Of a DNA stretch of 64,000 bases, positions 46,412-58,317 are shown piece after piece. Source of the DNA: Culex pipiens pallens (taxonomy: Eukaryota > Arthropoda > Insecta > Diptera > Culicidae). The notes beneath the pieces were generated by a model that was given only the letters and a program-made list of their open reading frames with translations, ran no database searches and was not told the origin of the DNA. Where the stretch lies: positions 95,064,067-95,128,066 of the forward strand of contig NC_068939.1 of NCBI RefSeq assembly GCF_016801865.2, written 5' to 3'. A program made the translations under genes and the position numbers. Every line of letters starts with the position of its first letter. Within the stretch, counting starts at the first letter, position 1.

Positions 46412-48703
46412 CTTTAAAGTCTTCAAATAATCATGTTTTTTTTTTCTAGGAAACCCAAAATTTCGATTCCAAACGACCTCAAATTGCACCAGTGTTTCCA
46501 AACGCCATTACGGTGTTATTAATGACGACAGTTTCCGAGACCGTTACACGCGTTCGCCACCACGTGCGCGCACTAGAAGGGCTTCCTTGATGAAGTCACC
46601 TTTGGCTTCATTTGGGGGAAAAACGACGTTCATATAGCCAAGGAATGGTGTGGCTCCTTCAAAGGCAAGACCAGACAAAGACGCACCAGCTGGAGGACGC
46701 CGGAAGTGGTCGGGGGACCAGAAATGACGATAAATTACGTGATATGATATTTCCATTGTTGTGTGGCGGACGACGTCGTTGAGCGTCGGGAGCTCGTTTT
46801 GGTGGAAAATTGTGCCTTTATTGATTTGGCTTCTGTTGGAGGGTGCTTAATGCTGATAAAGGTGGCCCAATGGTGGTGGTGATTAATTGAAACCGGTGCA
46901 CGGGAGGGCCAATTGGGAGCAACATCGATAGTGGAGTAATTGATTTGTGTCGTTAGTGGTGGGGAAGCACTTGTTGCAGTCCATATCTTGATTGGGAAAG
47001 AGTTATTGAGGTATTGAATTTCACATCAGAGGTTGCACGCTGTCAAAAAATATACCAAATTCTCTATCAGTGAACTCATGACAACTTGAAATACCTGAAT
47101 ACAAATCGATATCAACGCGCTTCCAAAACTTCTGATTAGGTCACCAATCAGCAGCGTGCAACCACCCAACTCCAACAAAGCGCCCAGAAGTTCGATCCAA
47201 TTTGCCAAATTGTGGTACAGTTCAGCACGTGGAGTGTAAACCCACCTGTCTTGAATACCAATAGTTCACCAAAAGTTTCGACCCGTCGAGTTCAAACTGG
47301 CACAAAACTTGAACAACAACACCAGAGCACGACGATGACGAGGGATCGAAACCGCCACCAATCGAGGGAGAGAGCAACGGCGGGGAGATCTCAAGTACGT
47401 GTCAAAGCAATCGTTAACCTACGTCAAACTTGGCAAGTCGGGGTCGAGCCCCAATCCGATACCGGGCACCAATCGATAACCGCGTTGATTAGTTTTCCCG
47501 CGCCACTTCTGGGTTTGGTTCAACGAGCTAACCTGTGTGCTCAACAGCCCCTGAACCTCTCGAGTAGATCCGGGAGGACTCGGGGCCATCTCCAGGCACG
47601 TCTGCGGTTTCAAGAGTGTGGGATGGGGCGCGAGAATGCACCACACCGCACCTCACAATCGATGCCATTGAAATTCTAAAGGTTCGGAGAAGGGTTGTTG
47701 CGACTTCAGTCAAGTGGAAACGTCTTCTCCGGGCGGTGCATCGTTTGGGCGCTGACGATGACGAGAAGACAACCAACAGGCGGCAAACCGGACCGGACCC
47801 GGACTAGCAGTGGTGGAAAGCCACATTTCTTTCATTTTCCACTTGAATGATAAATAGTTTGTGGAGAAGCGCCCACAACCGCACACATGTAGGGAATGCG
47901 GCGCTCCACCCAACTCCCCTCCCCCACTCTTTTGCAGGAGGAGGTTCTTGCGCTCTCTGAAGCTCAGTGCAAAGCTGCAACCGCAAATCTAATATCGCCT
48001 TTGAATATTTCAAATCAAATCTGAGAAGACTTCATTTATTATTCAAGAAACAGATTACAGCTTCTGGTTTTCTGGGTTCTGCTGCTGCATTGAAGGCAAG
48101 GCAGTATAGAAGAGGTGGCAAAAAAGGTGGTGACTTGCAAAATGGGGTGCAAAATATGTACCAGATGCAAAGAAGAGGTTGAATAAGGTTGATTTGCCAT
48201 GCAAAATAAGTCATATCGACGTAGTTGATAAATAGATACAATGTGATGCAAATTTAGCTTTGTGTACTAAAATAGTAGCCAGTCCTTGAAACAAGTCGCT
48301 TATTTTCATGAAATAGATTTAAATTCGATAGTCAGTTCTTTTTTATTTTAGAAACAATTGAAGATCTGGCAACTCTGCACTAATTAAGATTTATCAATGT
48401 TTTTCTATGTATATAAATTATTTTTTCGAAGGGTCAAATATTTTGAAGATCAACTCAACGCTAACAAGATTGAAATTAAAATATATTTGTTTACACAGAC
48501 AAAAAAAAAATAGCACAGCTAGATATGTTAGATAGTGTGAGTGTGTACGGTTTCAAACATTTGAATCAATCGTTGATTTGTGGTTTTTGAATTGAATGAA
48601 TTTAAAGATTGTTTGTCTGTGATATGTATGGGAAAAGATGAGGTGATTGATTGGGTTTTTAGAATTGAAGCCTATCAAACCTTTAAATATTAAAAAATAG
48701 AAT

Positions 48704-49799
48704 ACTCAAGAAATTTAAGAAATTCACGACATTCAAGAAATTCAAAAAATTCAAAAAATTCAAGAAATTTAAGAAATTCAAGAAATTCAAGAAATTCAAG
48801 AAATTCAAGAAATTCAAGAAATTCAAGAAATTCAAGAAATTCAAGAAATTCAAGGAATTCAAGAAATTCAAGAAATCCAAGAAATCCAAGAAATTCGAGA
48901 AATTCAAGAAATTCAGGAAATTCAAGAAATTCAAGAAATTCAAGAAATTCAAGAAATTCAAGAAATTCAAGAAATTCAAGAAATTCAAGAAATTCAAGAA
49001 ATTCAAGAAATTCAAGAAATTTAAGAAATTCAAGAAATTCAAGAAATTCAAGAAATTCACGAAATTCAAGAAATTCAAGAAATTCAAGAAATTCAAGAAA
49101 TTCAAGAAATTCAAGAAATTCAAGAAATTCAAGAAATTCAAGAAATTCAAGAAATTCAAGAAGTTCAAGAAATTCAAGAAATTCAAGAAATTCAAGAAAT
49201 TCAAGAAATTCAAGAAATTCAAGAAATTCAAGAAATTCAAGAAATTCAAGAAATTCAAGAAATTCAAGAAATTCAAGAAATTTAAGAAATTCAAGAAATT
49301 TAAGAAATTCAAGAAATTCAAGAAATTCAAGAAATTCAAGAAATTCAAGAAATTCAAGAAATTCAAGGAATTCAAGAAATTCAAGAAATTCAAGAAATTC
49401 AAGAAATTCAAGAAATTCAAGAAATTCAAGAAATTCAAGAAATTCAAGAAATTCAAGAAATTCAAGAAATTCAAGAAATTCAAGAAATTCAAGAAATTCA
49501 AGAAATTCAAGAAATTCAAGAAATTCAAGAAATTCAAGAAATTCAAGAAATTCAAGAAATTCAAGAAATTCAAGAAATTCAAGAAATTCAAGAAATTCAA
49601 GAAATTCAAGAAATTCAAGAAATTCAAGAAATTCAAGAAATTTAAGAAATTCAAGAAATTTAAGAAATTCAAGAAATTCAAGAAATTCAAGAAATTCAAG
49701 AAATTCAAGAAATTCAAGAAATTCAAGAAATTCAAGAAATTCAAGAAATTCAAGGAATTCAAGAAATTCAAGAAATTCAAGAAATTTAAGAAATTGAAG
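48704..49799. repeat. 9-bp tandem array, AAATTCAAG, about 120 copies
   Basis: The monomer AAATTCAAG (TTGAATTTC on minus) repeats almost without interruption for 1.1 kb, with rare variants (TTTAAG, GGAATT, CCAAG, GTTCAAG). A variant block with two TTTAAG units at about 49280 recurs identically at about 49640, exactly 360 bp or 40 monomers on. Any open frame through it (Asn-Phe-Leu repeats) follows from the stop-free 9-bp unit and is not a gene. Confidence 0.97.
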
Positions 49800-51609
49800 T
49801 TCCTAAATTTAAAAATGCAAAAAGCATAACGCCTTGAAAGGTCTGTCTCATTCCAAGTTATAGAACTCTAGCCAACAAATTTGCCAGCCTTTCCCCACAC
49901 ATGAATGTGCTTATGATCACCACAAATGGCGGGTAATAACAGCTCCATTACATCCCCGAGAGAGTGTCATCCTATGAATATGAAATCACTACCGGTGGGT
50001 TTGGACCGGTTCCAAAAAACCGTTGGGACTTTCGCAAACAACAGACAAACTTTTCGCCAATATTTTCCACTATTTTGTGCCATTCCGGGAACCGTTTACA
50101 CTTCCCCGTTTCCTTTCTTTCATCCATTTGGAAACGGGAAGGGGAAATTTTCCCGCGCAGAGCAACTTTCCCCGGAATGGCTTTCCGAAAAATGTAATGA
50201 AAGCGATTAAGTAAAGTTTAACTTTAAACGATCCCAGCGGAGCTCGGACGATTATTTTTGGTCACCGTCGTCAGCAAGATTGACGGAGAATGTAAAAAGT
50301 TTGGGTCTTCAATAATTTATTTTGGCGCGCGCGCGCCCCCCTCTGTGATGGTACCCATAATTAGGTTATCATGGAAAAATTGAATCTTGTTTTTTTTGTT
50401 GTGCTTGCGTCGAGTTGAGCGAACTTTTTGGGAAAATTATGAAAGTCATGCACCGTTTAACATTGGAGCTGAAATCGGGGGATTGCATCGTTAGTCAGCG
50501 AAATGTTGGGCGAAGGGTTTTCTTTTTTTTTTGGGGAAATCTCTGAATAGGTTGAAACATGCCAACTCACCTAAATCGATACTGACTTCCTGGTCTGAAT
50601 CATGAGGGTTGAATTTGTTCTCGGAAAGAAGGTTCACTTTAATGTTGCTTGAAATATTACTTCAATTTGTGTAATAATTGTACTGACACTCGAATGAAAA
50701 GTTATTTCCTTGGCCCAAACCGAAAAACAAAAGCTCTTGGGAGGGAGAGCTCCCCCCTGAAGCCATACTATCAATTTTATTTGCTCGAGTAAAGTGAAAC
50801 AAAAAGGCTGGTAAGACAAAAGCTTCAACAATGCACTTCCATATGAGCTTCCACTTTCCTCGTCCAAGTTTTTCCAACATTTTCCTCCCCATTCTCCCCC
50901 AACCGGATAATATATTTTATTTAGAAGCTTTTCTCGTAATTGAATTGAACCTGATCGCACTCCTTGAAAGCACTTCCAAGGCTCTCGAAAGGCTCCCCGG
51001 CCAACAAACGTGCTGAAAGGAAGCACTTCAAGCCCCGCTGCACACACCGAGAACACACAGAGAAGAATTCGTTCGTTTTATTTCAGTTGTTTTATTTGCC
51101 ATCCATCGGGCGCAACTAAGTGGTATTCTAAACGCCATTTCCTTGGCATACCTCCCCCTCTTAACTGAAAGGGTCCTTCGTTCCCGAGATTGCAAGGATA
51201 TTTTATTCATCTACCCCAGCAGCAGTAGCAGCAACAGCAGCGTCCTTTGGAGTGGGTCCCAAAATCAACAAATATGGAAAAAGGAAACTTTTCTTTAAGC
51301 CCTTCACCTGGATGCAACCCGGGGAGTTGCAGCACACTTGGCTTGTGGGAAAAAAGGCCCCGCTTCCACAGAAAAGCCAACAAGCTGCCGGAGTTGTTGT
51401 TTGGAGAATCCTCCTCAAGCCAAGCGAAAGCTGTTTACTCGTAAAAGTGTACACAAACACAGGCAGAGCCAGCCGTCCCGCCATCATCGTACGAGGCGAA
51501 GAAGATAAGGAATAACAGATTCCTTGCTGTTCTGGGTTGCGAAAGCATCAGGAGCAAATCCCTTTTCGGGAAATGGAAGAAAAAATGTGTGCAACTGGTG
51601 CCAGCGGGA

Positions 51610-52380
51610 GTACACGGAAAAGTGGTGGGACAACCTTTGAATTATTTGAAAATGTTGTTTTTTTTTTTTAAATTGTCTAAAAGGATGATGCTTAATAGAT
51701 CATGGCCATGAAAATTCCATAAAAAACTAGCTTTGATTTACTAAATCATTAAATTTTGAGAGGTGAGACAGCCAAAGGATTTCTACCAGGTAATTTGACA
51801 TAACGACGTGTTCCAAATCCAGTTATTTTTTGTGGAGATAAACTGAACTAATGTGATTTTTGCACATTGCAATGCAGTAATTTTGCATGACTCCATTCAG
51901 TTAAATTTCATTCTAACTGGTTACAAGTGGTGGGACGGTTTTGGCGATCTTCATATCAGTTTAGTTTTTTTTTAAATAAATTTGACTCAAAATCTCTTGT
52001 GGTGAACTAACCTTAAACGATCCCTTTTTAGTGAGAATTGAATTATTTGGTATTTTTTCTTCTATATAGTAATGATGGTGGGACGGACGAAAGCTTCGTT
52101 AGGTGGGACAGACATCGAGATGTTGATTTGGAAATATTTGAGCATGATTCGACATTTCTTTATTGCTTCATTAATATCTAAAAAAAAATGGCGTTCGTAG
52201 ATTAGTTTTTAGGTGGTGGGACAGCCATGTTGTTTTTGACGGTTTTTTTTTTCAAGATAGTGCGCATTGTTGTTTCTAATGAGTGGCAACTTATGAAAAA
52301 TATTTCAGCGGTGGGACGGATGAAATGTTCCGTGAGGTGGGACAGATATAATTATGATTCTAAAAATAAGGACACAATTT
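51610..52380 (+). repeat. Interspersed GTGGGACRG motif cluster
   Basis: The motif GTGGGACAG or GTGGGACGG, or a close variant, occurs about eight times in 770 bp: near 51625, 51765, 51930, 52077, 52101, 52215, 52312 and 52336. Some come in pairs about 24 bp apart around GAC.GA..... The surrounding sequence is AT-rich and not otherwise repeated. It looks like a decayed repeat unit of unknown type. Confidence 0.45.
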
Positions 52381-55300
52381 TCAATTTGCATTTTTTTTAA
52401 ATTAAAAAAAAAGTTGACTCTGAAGACATTTTCTTAAGCGTGCAACCACACCTGCCTGTCCCAGCAGCATCCCACAGACGTACAAAATAAATGTTTCCCT
52501 TCGCCAGTGCCAGACTGAGCGAGAGTGCTCTGGAACGTGTAACGTAGTAGCAGAACTGCAGCCAAAACACGTCTCGTTCCTTGAACCTGGGCCAAAAAAC
52601 AACCCCTTCTAGCGATGCATTCGCCAAAAGAAAGAACGGAAAAAGATCCTTCCCCACCTCACAGAAAGTCACGCCGAACCAAAGGTAATATATCTAAATT
52701 TGTTGACAATATTATTTCCCTATTACGAGCCAGATAACTTGGCAATTTTGGGGTTGAAACGAGACAGGTCAATCCGCCCACCGTACCGGTTAAAGAGAAA
52801 TTCCTCCGGGGCATGTTGCAAAACATATTAATTCCGGGGTTTTCCCCCGAAGGGGATGAACGCACCAGAAAAAAAAAGTATCCAAAATGACAAAGGGTTT
52901 CCCGTTGTAACAACCTCATTTGACCGCCGGCAAAATCACTACAATTTCAGAGCTGCCACGGAACAAACGACGGCGAGTTCAGTTCATGTGCAGAGGTTGG
53001 CCTCCGGGGGGGCGAATTTTGTCATTAAAATCTCACTTCCGAAATGGTTTCGAGCTTGGAGCTTCAAGTCCCCGAGGAGGGAAAGTTCTCTGGAAAATGC
53101 ATTTTTGGCTACAGATTTTTGAGAGTTTATATTGAATTTTGCTCAGATATGATCAAAAGGTCATTGCAGTTAATTTAATCGTCGTAACAAGTCAGCAACT
53201 CCAAATAATTCTTAGAATATCTCGTAATTACTCGACAGTGTTGTAAAAATGTGGTAGTTCAAAAGTTGGTATTCGTTTTAAGACAAGTATTTGTGCTCGA
53301 TTTTGTGTCTTCGACAATGCTTTTGTCACAGGTTTAACGATGAATTTAATTTTTCAGGAAGTAATTTTCCTTGAACTTTTTTGTATGATTGTAATTTTTG
53401 GAATATTTCACCACAGTGATTCTCAATCACTCCTCACGATCCTCACAAAATCATTTGAAGATGCTTCTCGTTTGTATTTGATTGTTCCTGAATGTATGCA
53501 AAAAAGTTTGACAAGGTTGTTTTCCATTTTTCCACAAGAGGTCGACTACTGAATTCTGTTTTGTGTATAACTTCTTAAGCACTTTACCAAACTTTATAAT
53601 TTTCAACAGCACAGAAAAAAAAGTTGAATTTTGGAATGTTTAAAATTTGGTAGGCTGTATATTACCTCTTTTTTTGAGTAATATTACATAAAAATTTGTA
53701 AAAATGTGAACCTGATGAATATTTATCAAAAACTGATAAAACTTCATCATTTGCTGAGGTAAAATTATTCTTTTTTTTTGCCACAAAATCTGTCACCATT
53801 TCATAAATAAATCATAAATCTGTTCATAGTAACTTGATTAGAATATGATTCTAAGTGGATGGAATGCGTGAAGTTGTATTTTGGGTTTGTTTTAAGGTGG
53901 AACGAGACGCCATTTCTTGGACAACTTTTTAACGAAGTTAATTTCTTCGTGTGATTTTTTAGCCTTTGTTTAGTAACGAGAGTGAAACCTTAGGTTTAAA
54001 TAACAAAAGTTTCTTAAACTTGTGTAAACTTTATTTCTGTTTCTTAATTTTTTTCCTTCAATTTATAAAAAAAAATTTTTCAATGGAAAAACTTAAAAAT
54101 TTCAAAATAGGACAAATTTAATTCTTAAAAAATAGACAATTTGCAAAAAACCCACAGAGAATCTCCGAGAAGCGAAAGGGATTACCAACTGCAGCTGATG
54201 CATATCGGAATCGGATAAGCTCGGGAACGGGCCACAACAGGAGAGTGACGTGAAGGGCAATGGAGAGGTGGTGGTGGGGGGAAATTTCCCTCATTATGTG
54301 CAATTACGATTATGTTTTAACATAACATTATTGCGAAAGTGTTTTGCATTCCGGAAGGGGTGGAGAGGAGTGAGTGGCGGGGGATGTTTCGCCACTGGCT
54401 ATAATTACAACATGGTAGAAAATTTTAATTATCGGGATTAAATTTAATACACGAGTGGCAAACCGGGAGCGCCCGCGCTCGCGTGGTTTGCCGGGGCTTT
54501 GAACCGGGAGTTTGGCAACAGGTTTTCGGTTGGAGAGGGGAGGGCGGGAGTGTGTGTCATTTTACTAGAAAATACATTATTCATCCGTGGCGCCATTTGG
54601 ACTGTGCGAGCGCGCGATTATGATTGATGTGGTTTAGGGTGGTATTATAAATGGGCGCGTGGTTAGACGTTACTGCTGTAGCTGTGTGTTGTGTTTGGAA
54701 TTGTAACGTGATATTCGGACAGGGGGTGGATGCTGTGCTTTGAAAATTTAGACATTAGTTTTAATTAGTGAGTCACATGATGAATTGAATGCATAATATT
54801 GCTGTTGATGATATGTTAAACTTGATGAGTTTGATTTTGCAGTTTGATGTTTGATTAAAAATCATACTTTGTGGTTTCCATAACATCAATCTGCATTGTT
54901 TTCAGCAATTCGATTCATGCAATAGGAGAAAAAGAATCAGTTGTGTATTTATTGAATTATTATTATTTGTGGAAGGGCTGAATGGTATATGTTTCTATCT
55001 TTGTATATAAAATAGTGCGGTTCACTTCTCGTATAAATAGCATTAAAACTTTTGTTTAGAATTTTTTAACAGTGTATTGTTTTATTGAAGTATTATTTAG
55101 AAAGCGATTTGCAACAATGTTAGACTATTGCCTTCCTCACTGAGGTAAGGCTATAATCCTGCTCGAAAAATGAACTTTTGAAAAACAGCTCGTAGACCTA
55201 TATTCATGTATACCTATCGACTCAGAATCGAAAACTGAACAAATGTCTGTGTGTGTGTGTGTATGTGTGTGCGTATTCACTTTGGTGCTCAAAATTCTTG

Positions 55301-55465
55301 CCAAGTTTTCTCGGCACTGGCTGATCCGATTTGAGTCAAACAAGTTACATTCGATTTGTTTTGGTGCCCCATACTGCACTATTGAATTGTTTGAAGATCC
55401 GATAAGTAGTTCAAAAGTTACGTATAAAAAAGTGTCAGAGTTGCGAATCAGGTGCTGGAATTTTG

Positions 55466-56022
55466 ATGCCGGATCTCACTTATCTATATGAAAACTATGT
55501 CCGGATCTATCATCCGACCCATCGTTAGTTAGGTAATCAAAAGACCTTTCCAATGAGTCCAAAACAATGAAGATCTGGCACCCCTGTCTTGAGATATGAC
55601 CACTTAAGTGATATTTATGTACTTTTTTGAAGCGGGATATCACTTAAATGTTTGTATACTATGTCCGGATCTATCATCCGACCCATCGTTGATTAGGTAA
55701 TCAAAAGACCTTTCCAATGAGTCCAAAACATTGAAGATCTGGCAACCCTGTCTCGAGATATGACCACTTAAGTGATATTTATGTACTTTTTTGAAGCCGG
55801 ATCTCACTTCAATGTTTGTATACTATGTCCGGATCCATCATCCGACTCATCGTTAGTTAGGTAATCAAAATACCTTTCCAATGAGCCCAAAACATTGAAG
55901 ATCTGGCAACCCTGTCTTGAGATATGACCACTTAAGTGATATTTATATACTTTTTTGAAGCCGGATCTCACTTAAATGTTAGTAAACTATGTCCGGATCC
56001 ATCATCCGACCCTTACTTTACT
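55466..56022 (+). repeat. 164-bp tandem satellite-like units
   Basis: The phrase TATGTCCGGATCTATCATCC starts successive units; its CCGGAT falls at 55501, 55665, 55829 and 55993, exactly 164 bp apart. Each unit also carries AATCAAAAGACCTTTCCAAT, GAAGATCTGGCA, GAGATATGACCACTTAAGTG and TTTTTTGAAGC. At least three full units precede the gap; the true copy number is unknown. Confidence 0.95.
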
Positions 56023-56122
56023 NNNNNNNNNNNNNNNNNNNNNNNNNNNNNNNNNNNNNNNNNNNNNNNNNNNNNNNNNNNNNNNNNNNNNNNNNNNNNN
56101 NNNNNNNNNNNNNNNNNNNNNN
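56023..56122. other. Assembly gap (100 N)
   Basis: Exactly 100 unknown bases, a conventional placeholder length. It falls inside the 164-bp tandem array, where assemblers commonly fail. Confidence 0.99.
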
Positions 56123-56123
56123 A

Positions 56124-56173
56124 TCAATCTTTACCAACGATGGGTCATCCGACCCATCGTTGGTAAAGATTGA
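56124..56173. repeat. Perfect 23-bp-arm palindrome at the gap edge
   Basis: TCAATCTTTACCAACGATGG with GTC is followed, after a 4-bp spacer, by its exact reverse complement. It contains GACCCATCGTTGGTAAAG, a diverged version of the 164-bp unit's GACCCATCGTTAGTTAGG. It may be real or a fold-back artefact at a contig end. Confidence 0.9.
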
Positions 56174-57987
56174 AGATCTGGCAACGCTCAGTCTCAAGTT
56201 ATGACCGCTTAAGTGACATTTGTGTATTTTTTATTGAGAAATTGATTTTGACAACCGCACTACTACACACTCAATCGCGAGTACCTTAGGTGGAAAGCCA
56301 TGGATGGAATTGGTGTTCAAACCCATCATATCATGTAATCTTCGTTAGCTTAATAGGTTAGTTTAAGTAATTATGTAAAAGCCTTTTTGTCATTTGGACT
56401 GTAAATCTGTTGACAATAAAAAAGAGGTTTTGTGCCTATTTGAGAAGGACCCATCGGTTGGCGATCCACTCAAACGGGCTTTTCCCTCCAAACAAAACAA
56501 AACAAAACATATCACCAAATGTTGGTAAAAAGTGAGGAAGGCGCCAACCACATAGGTGGATTAAGTTAGTTTTTTTATCATCAAATTGTTTCAAAATTAG
56601 GTCCTAAAAACAACAATTTTGGCACAAGAAGTAGACTACCATTTCCCTGGTTGTAGTGTATCCTTGATAGTTTGACTTTTTTATATTTTCATATGTTTTT
56701 CCCCTTCAATATGTTAAAAAATGGGGCAATTCAAGACAGCATTTTTTTTAATGTTTTGTGGTTTAAAAATCTTTTCAAAATTTATGGATTTAAAACGAAA
56801 ATGCATTTGATTCAATCGTGATTCACTTAAGTTTGGTAAAAAAGTAAATAAATTATCCAATTTCGGTTTTATTTACAACTCAACATTGTTCAACTTTTTT
56901 GCAAATTCTGTGTTTTATTTAAGATGTTCAAAATAAAGTTATTACAAGTACGTCCAAAAAAATCGTAAAAACATGTATCATTTTTCTTGACAATAATCAA
57001 AGCTTATTTTGAAAATCATAACTTTAAAGGGTTTCAAAATCATGATCTTAAATAAAACTTGGTCAAGTGTTGAAAGTAAATATTCAATTAGAGACTGATT
57101 TACAAAATAACTTGATTCCATCTATTATTTCGATTTTTTTTGTTAAAAAAAGTTATATTTGTAGGTTCACACGATGTCACCAGTTTCTTTATAAAAAATA
57201 TCATACAGTGCCACCCCGTTTTTGGCAACATGACTTTTGGTACATTTCCTTCCAGCAAAAAATGTCTGACTATCGGGACTAACTTCATTGTTTTTGCTTT
57301 GATGTAAGTGTTTTTTTTTCTTAATACAATTTTGAATATTAAAAAATATCTTATAAATCAAAATTAAAAAACCTCAACTTTTAAGCACATCAAATCAGGT
57401 ATCTCTGATCGATTTGGCGTTCTCATAAACTATTTTTTTTGTAAGCTTTGATGGAGTTTTTAATATTCTTGAACAAAACATCTGCAGAAACATATTTTTT
57501 TTAAATCATCAATTACAATAAAGGAACAAAAATGAAAATGATAAGTTTTGAGGTTGCAAAATCCGTCAAAGTTATTTGATTTGAGGTGTTTGGAAAACTC
57601 GGTGATTGATTTTTTTTTGTCCTAAAATTTGGAAAAAGTATGGACTCATGGTTCTCGGTTCAGATCTTCATCCTGGCCGTTTTTAATGTTTTCAAGATTT
57701 CTAATGTATTATCTATAACATTAATTCAAAATACTTACTAAGACGAGTCATAAATACTGACTTTGTAATTTGTTGTTTGAAAAAAAAGAACATCAGCAGT
57801 CTGACATTATTAGTTAATTTTTTTGTTGAAATCGTACAATGAATGAAAAAGATTTAATAGATAATTTTGGACTTTCTCAAACTTTTTGATGGTAAGATTA
57901 CCATAATCATGTTTTGGCCAAATTTAGAAATACTTATGCTAATGTTTGTCAAAGTAATGCTTAATTTCTGGAAATTTCATCACAGAC

Positions 57988-58317
57988 TCAGAGAGAGCCG
58001 ATTCTTTGTTTAAATTTGGTTTTATCACAAAACGACATTTTTGTGTAAACCTTCAAACTCATAACACAGCTCGACATGTTTGAATTGATGTCTGCAAACG
58101 AATTATTTTCGTCAAGATATGATAAATTGAGCTCTCTGAACACATTCCAATCGACAGAGTTAAATTTTAGTGATTTCCCGGTAGATGTCGGGTATGAATT
58201 GTATGGACTCATCTTCAACAAACATGCGCCTTCACGTTTATCTTTCGGGGAATCAAAAATAAGGGGGTACATATGGTTGCTTATGATGAGCCCATACAAT
58301 TTATACCCGAAATACAA
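57988..58317 (-). pseudogene. Possible decayed non-LTR retrotransposon segment
   Basis: An open minus frame of 109 codons includes SLKFNSVDWNVFRELNL and NSNMSSCVMSLKVYTK. The pattern x-VDW-x-x-FRE-x-L resembles the linker between endonuclease and reverse transcriptase of Jockey-like elements, but no catalytic motif is present and I cannot confirm it. An inverted repeat (58189-58309) overlaps its start. Confidence 0.25.
58189..58309. repeat. Inverted repeat, 121 bp
   Basis: CGGGTATGAATTGTATGGAC at the left pairs with GAGCCCATACAATTTATACC plus CG at the right, with two or three mismatches. The sequence just downstream (58320-58430) matches 36480-36590 in TTCACTAAA-TTCAATTCT, AAATCTATCATACCTT and GAAACTGAAGCGTTT, so both belong to a dispersed family. 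Confidence 0.7.

Larger units (their letters stand above)
55130..56542. mobile_element. TIR element GCCTTCCTCACT...AGTGAGGAAGGC with internal 164-bp tandem repeats
   Basis: Exact 12-bp inverted ends lie at 55130-55141 and 56531-56542. The left end continues as a short palindrome (GCCTTCCTCACTGAGGTAAG) and then CTCGTAGACCTATATTCATG, a (GT)n run and TGGCTGATCCGATTTGAGTC, a very common culicine repeat. Inside are 164-bp tandem units and an assembly gap. No transposase is present. Target duplication not identified. Confidence 0.75.

Noticed and set aside
47212..47679. 155-codon plus-strand open frame
   Set aside because: Low-complexity Arg/Gln/Ser composition, overlapping equally open frames on the other strand; no motif.
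48683..49780. 365-codon minus-strand open frame of Asn-Phe-Leu repeats
   Set aside because: Direct translation of the 9-bp AAATTCAAG array; the unit has no stop codon in this frame. No start context or non-repeat domain.
55466..56022. CRISPR-like array
   Set aside because: Units are contiguous 164-bp tandem repeats with no distinct spacers, in a eukaryotic transposon.
55936..56204. Open frames running across the N block
   Set aside because: They exist only because unknown bases cannot contain stops; flanking sequence is satellite.
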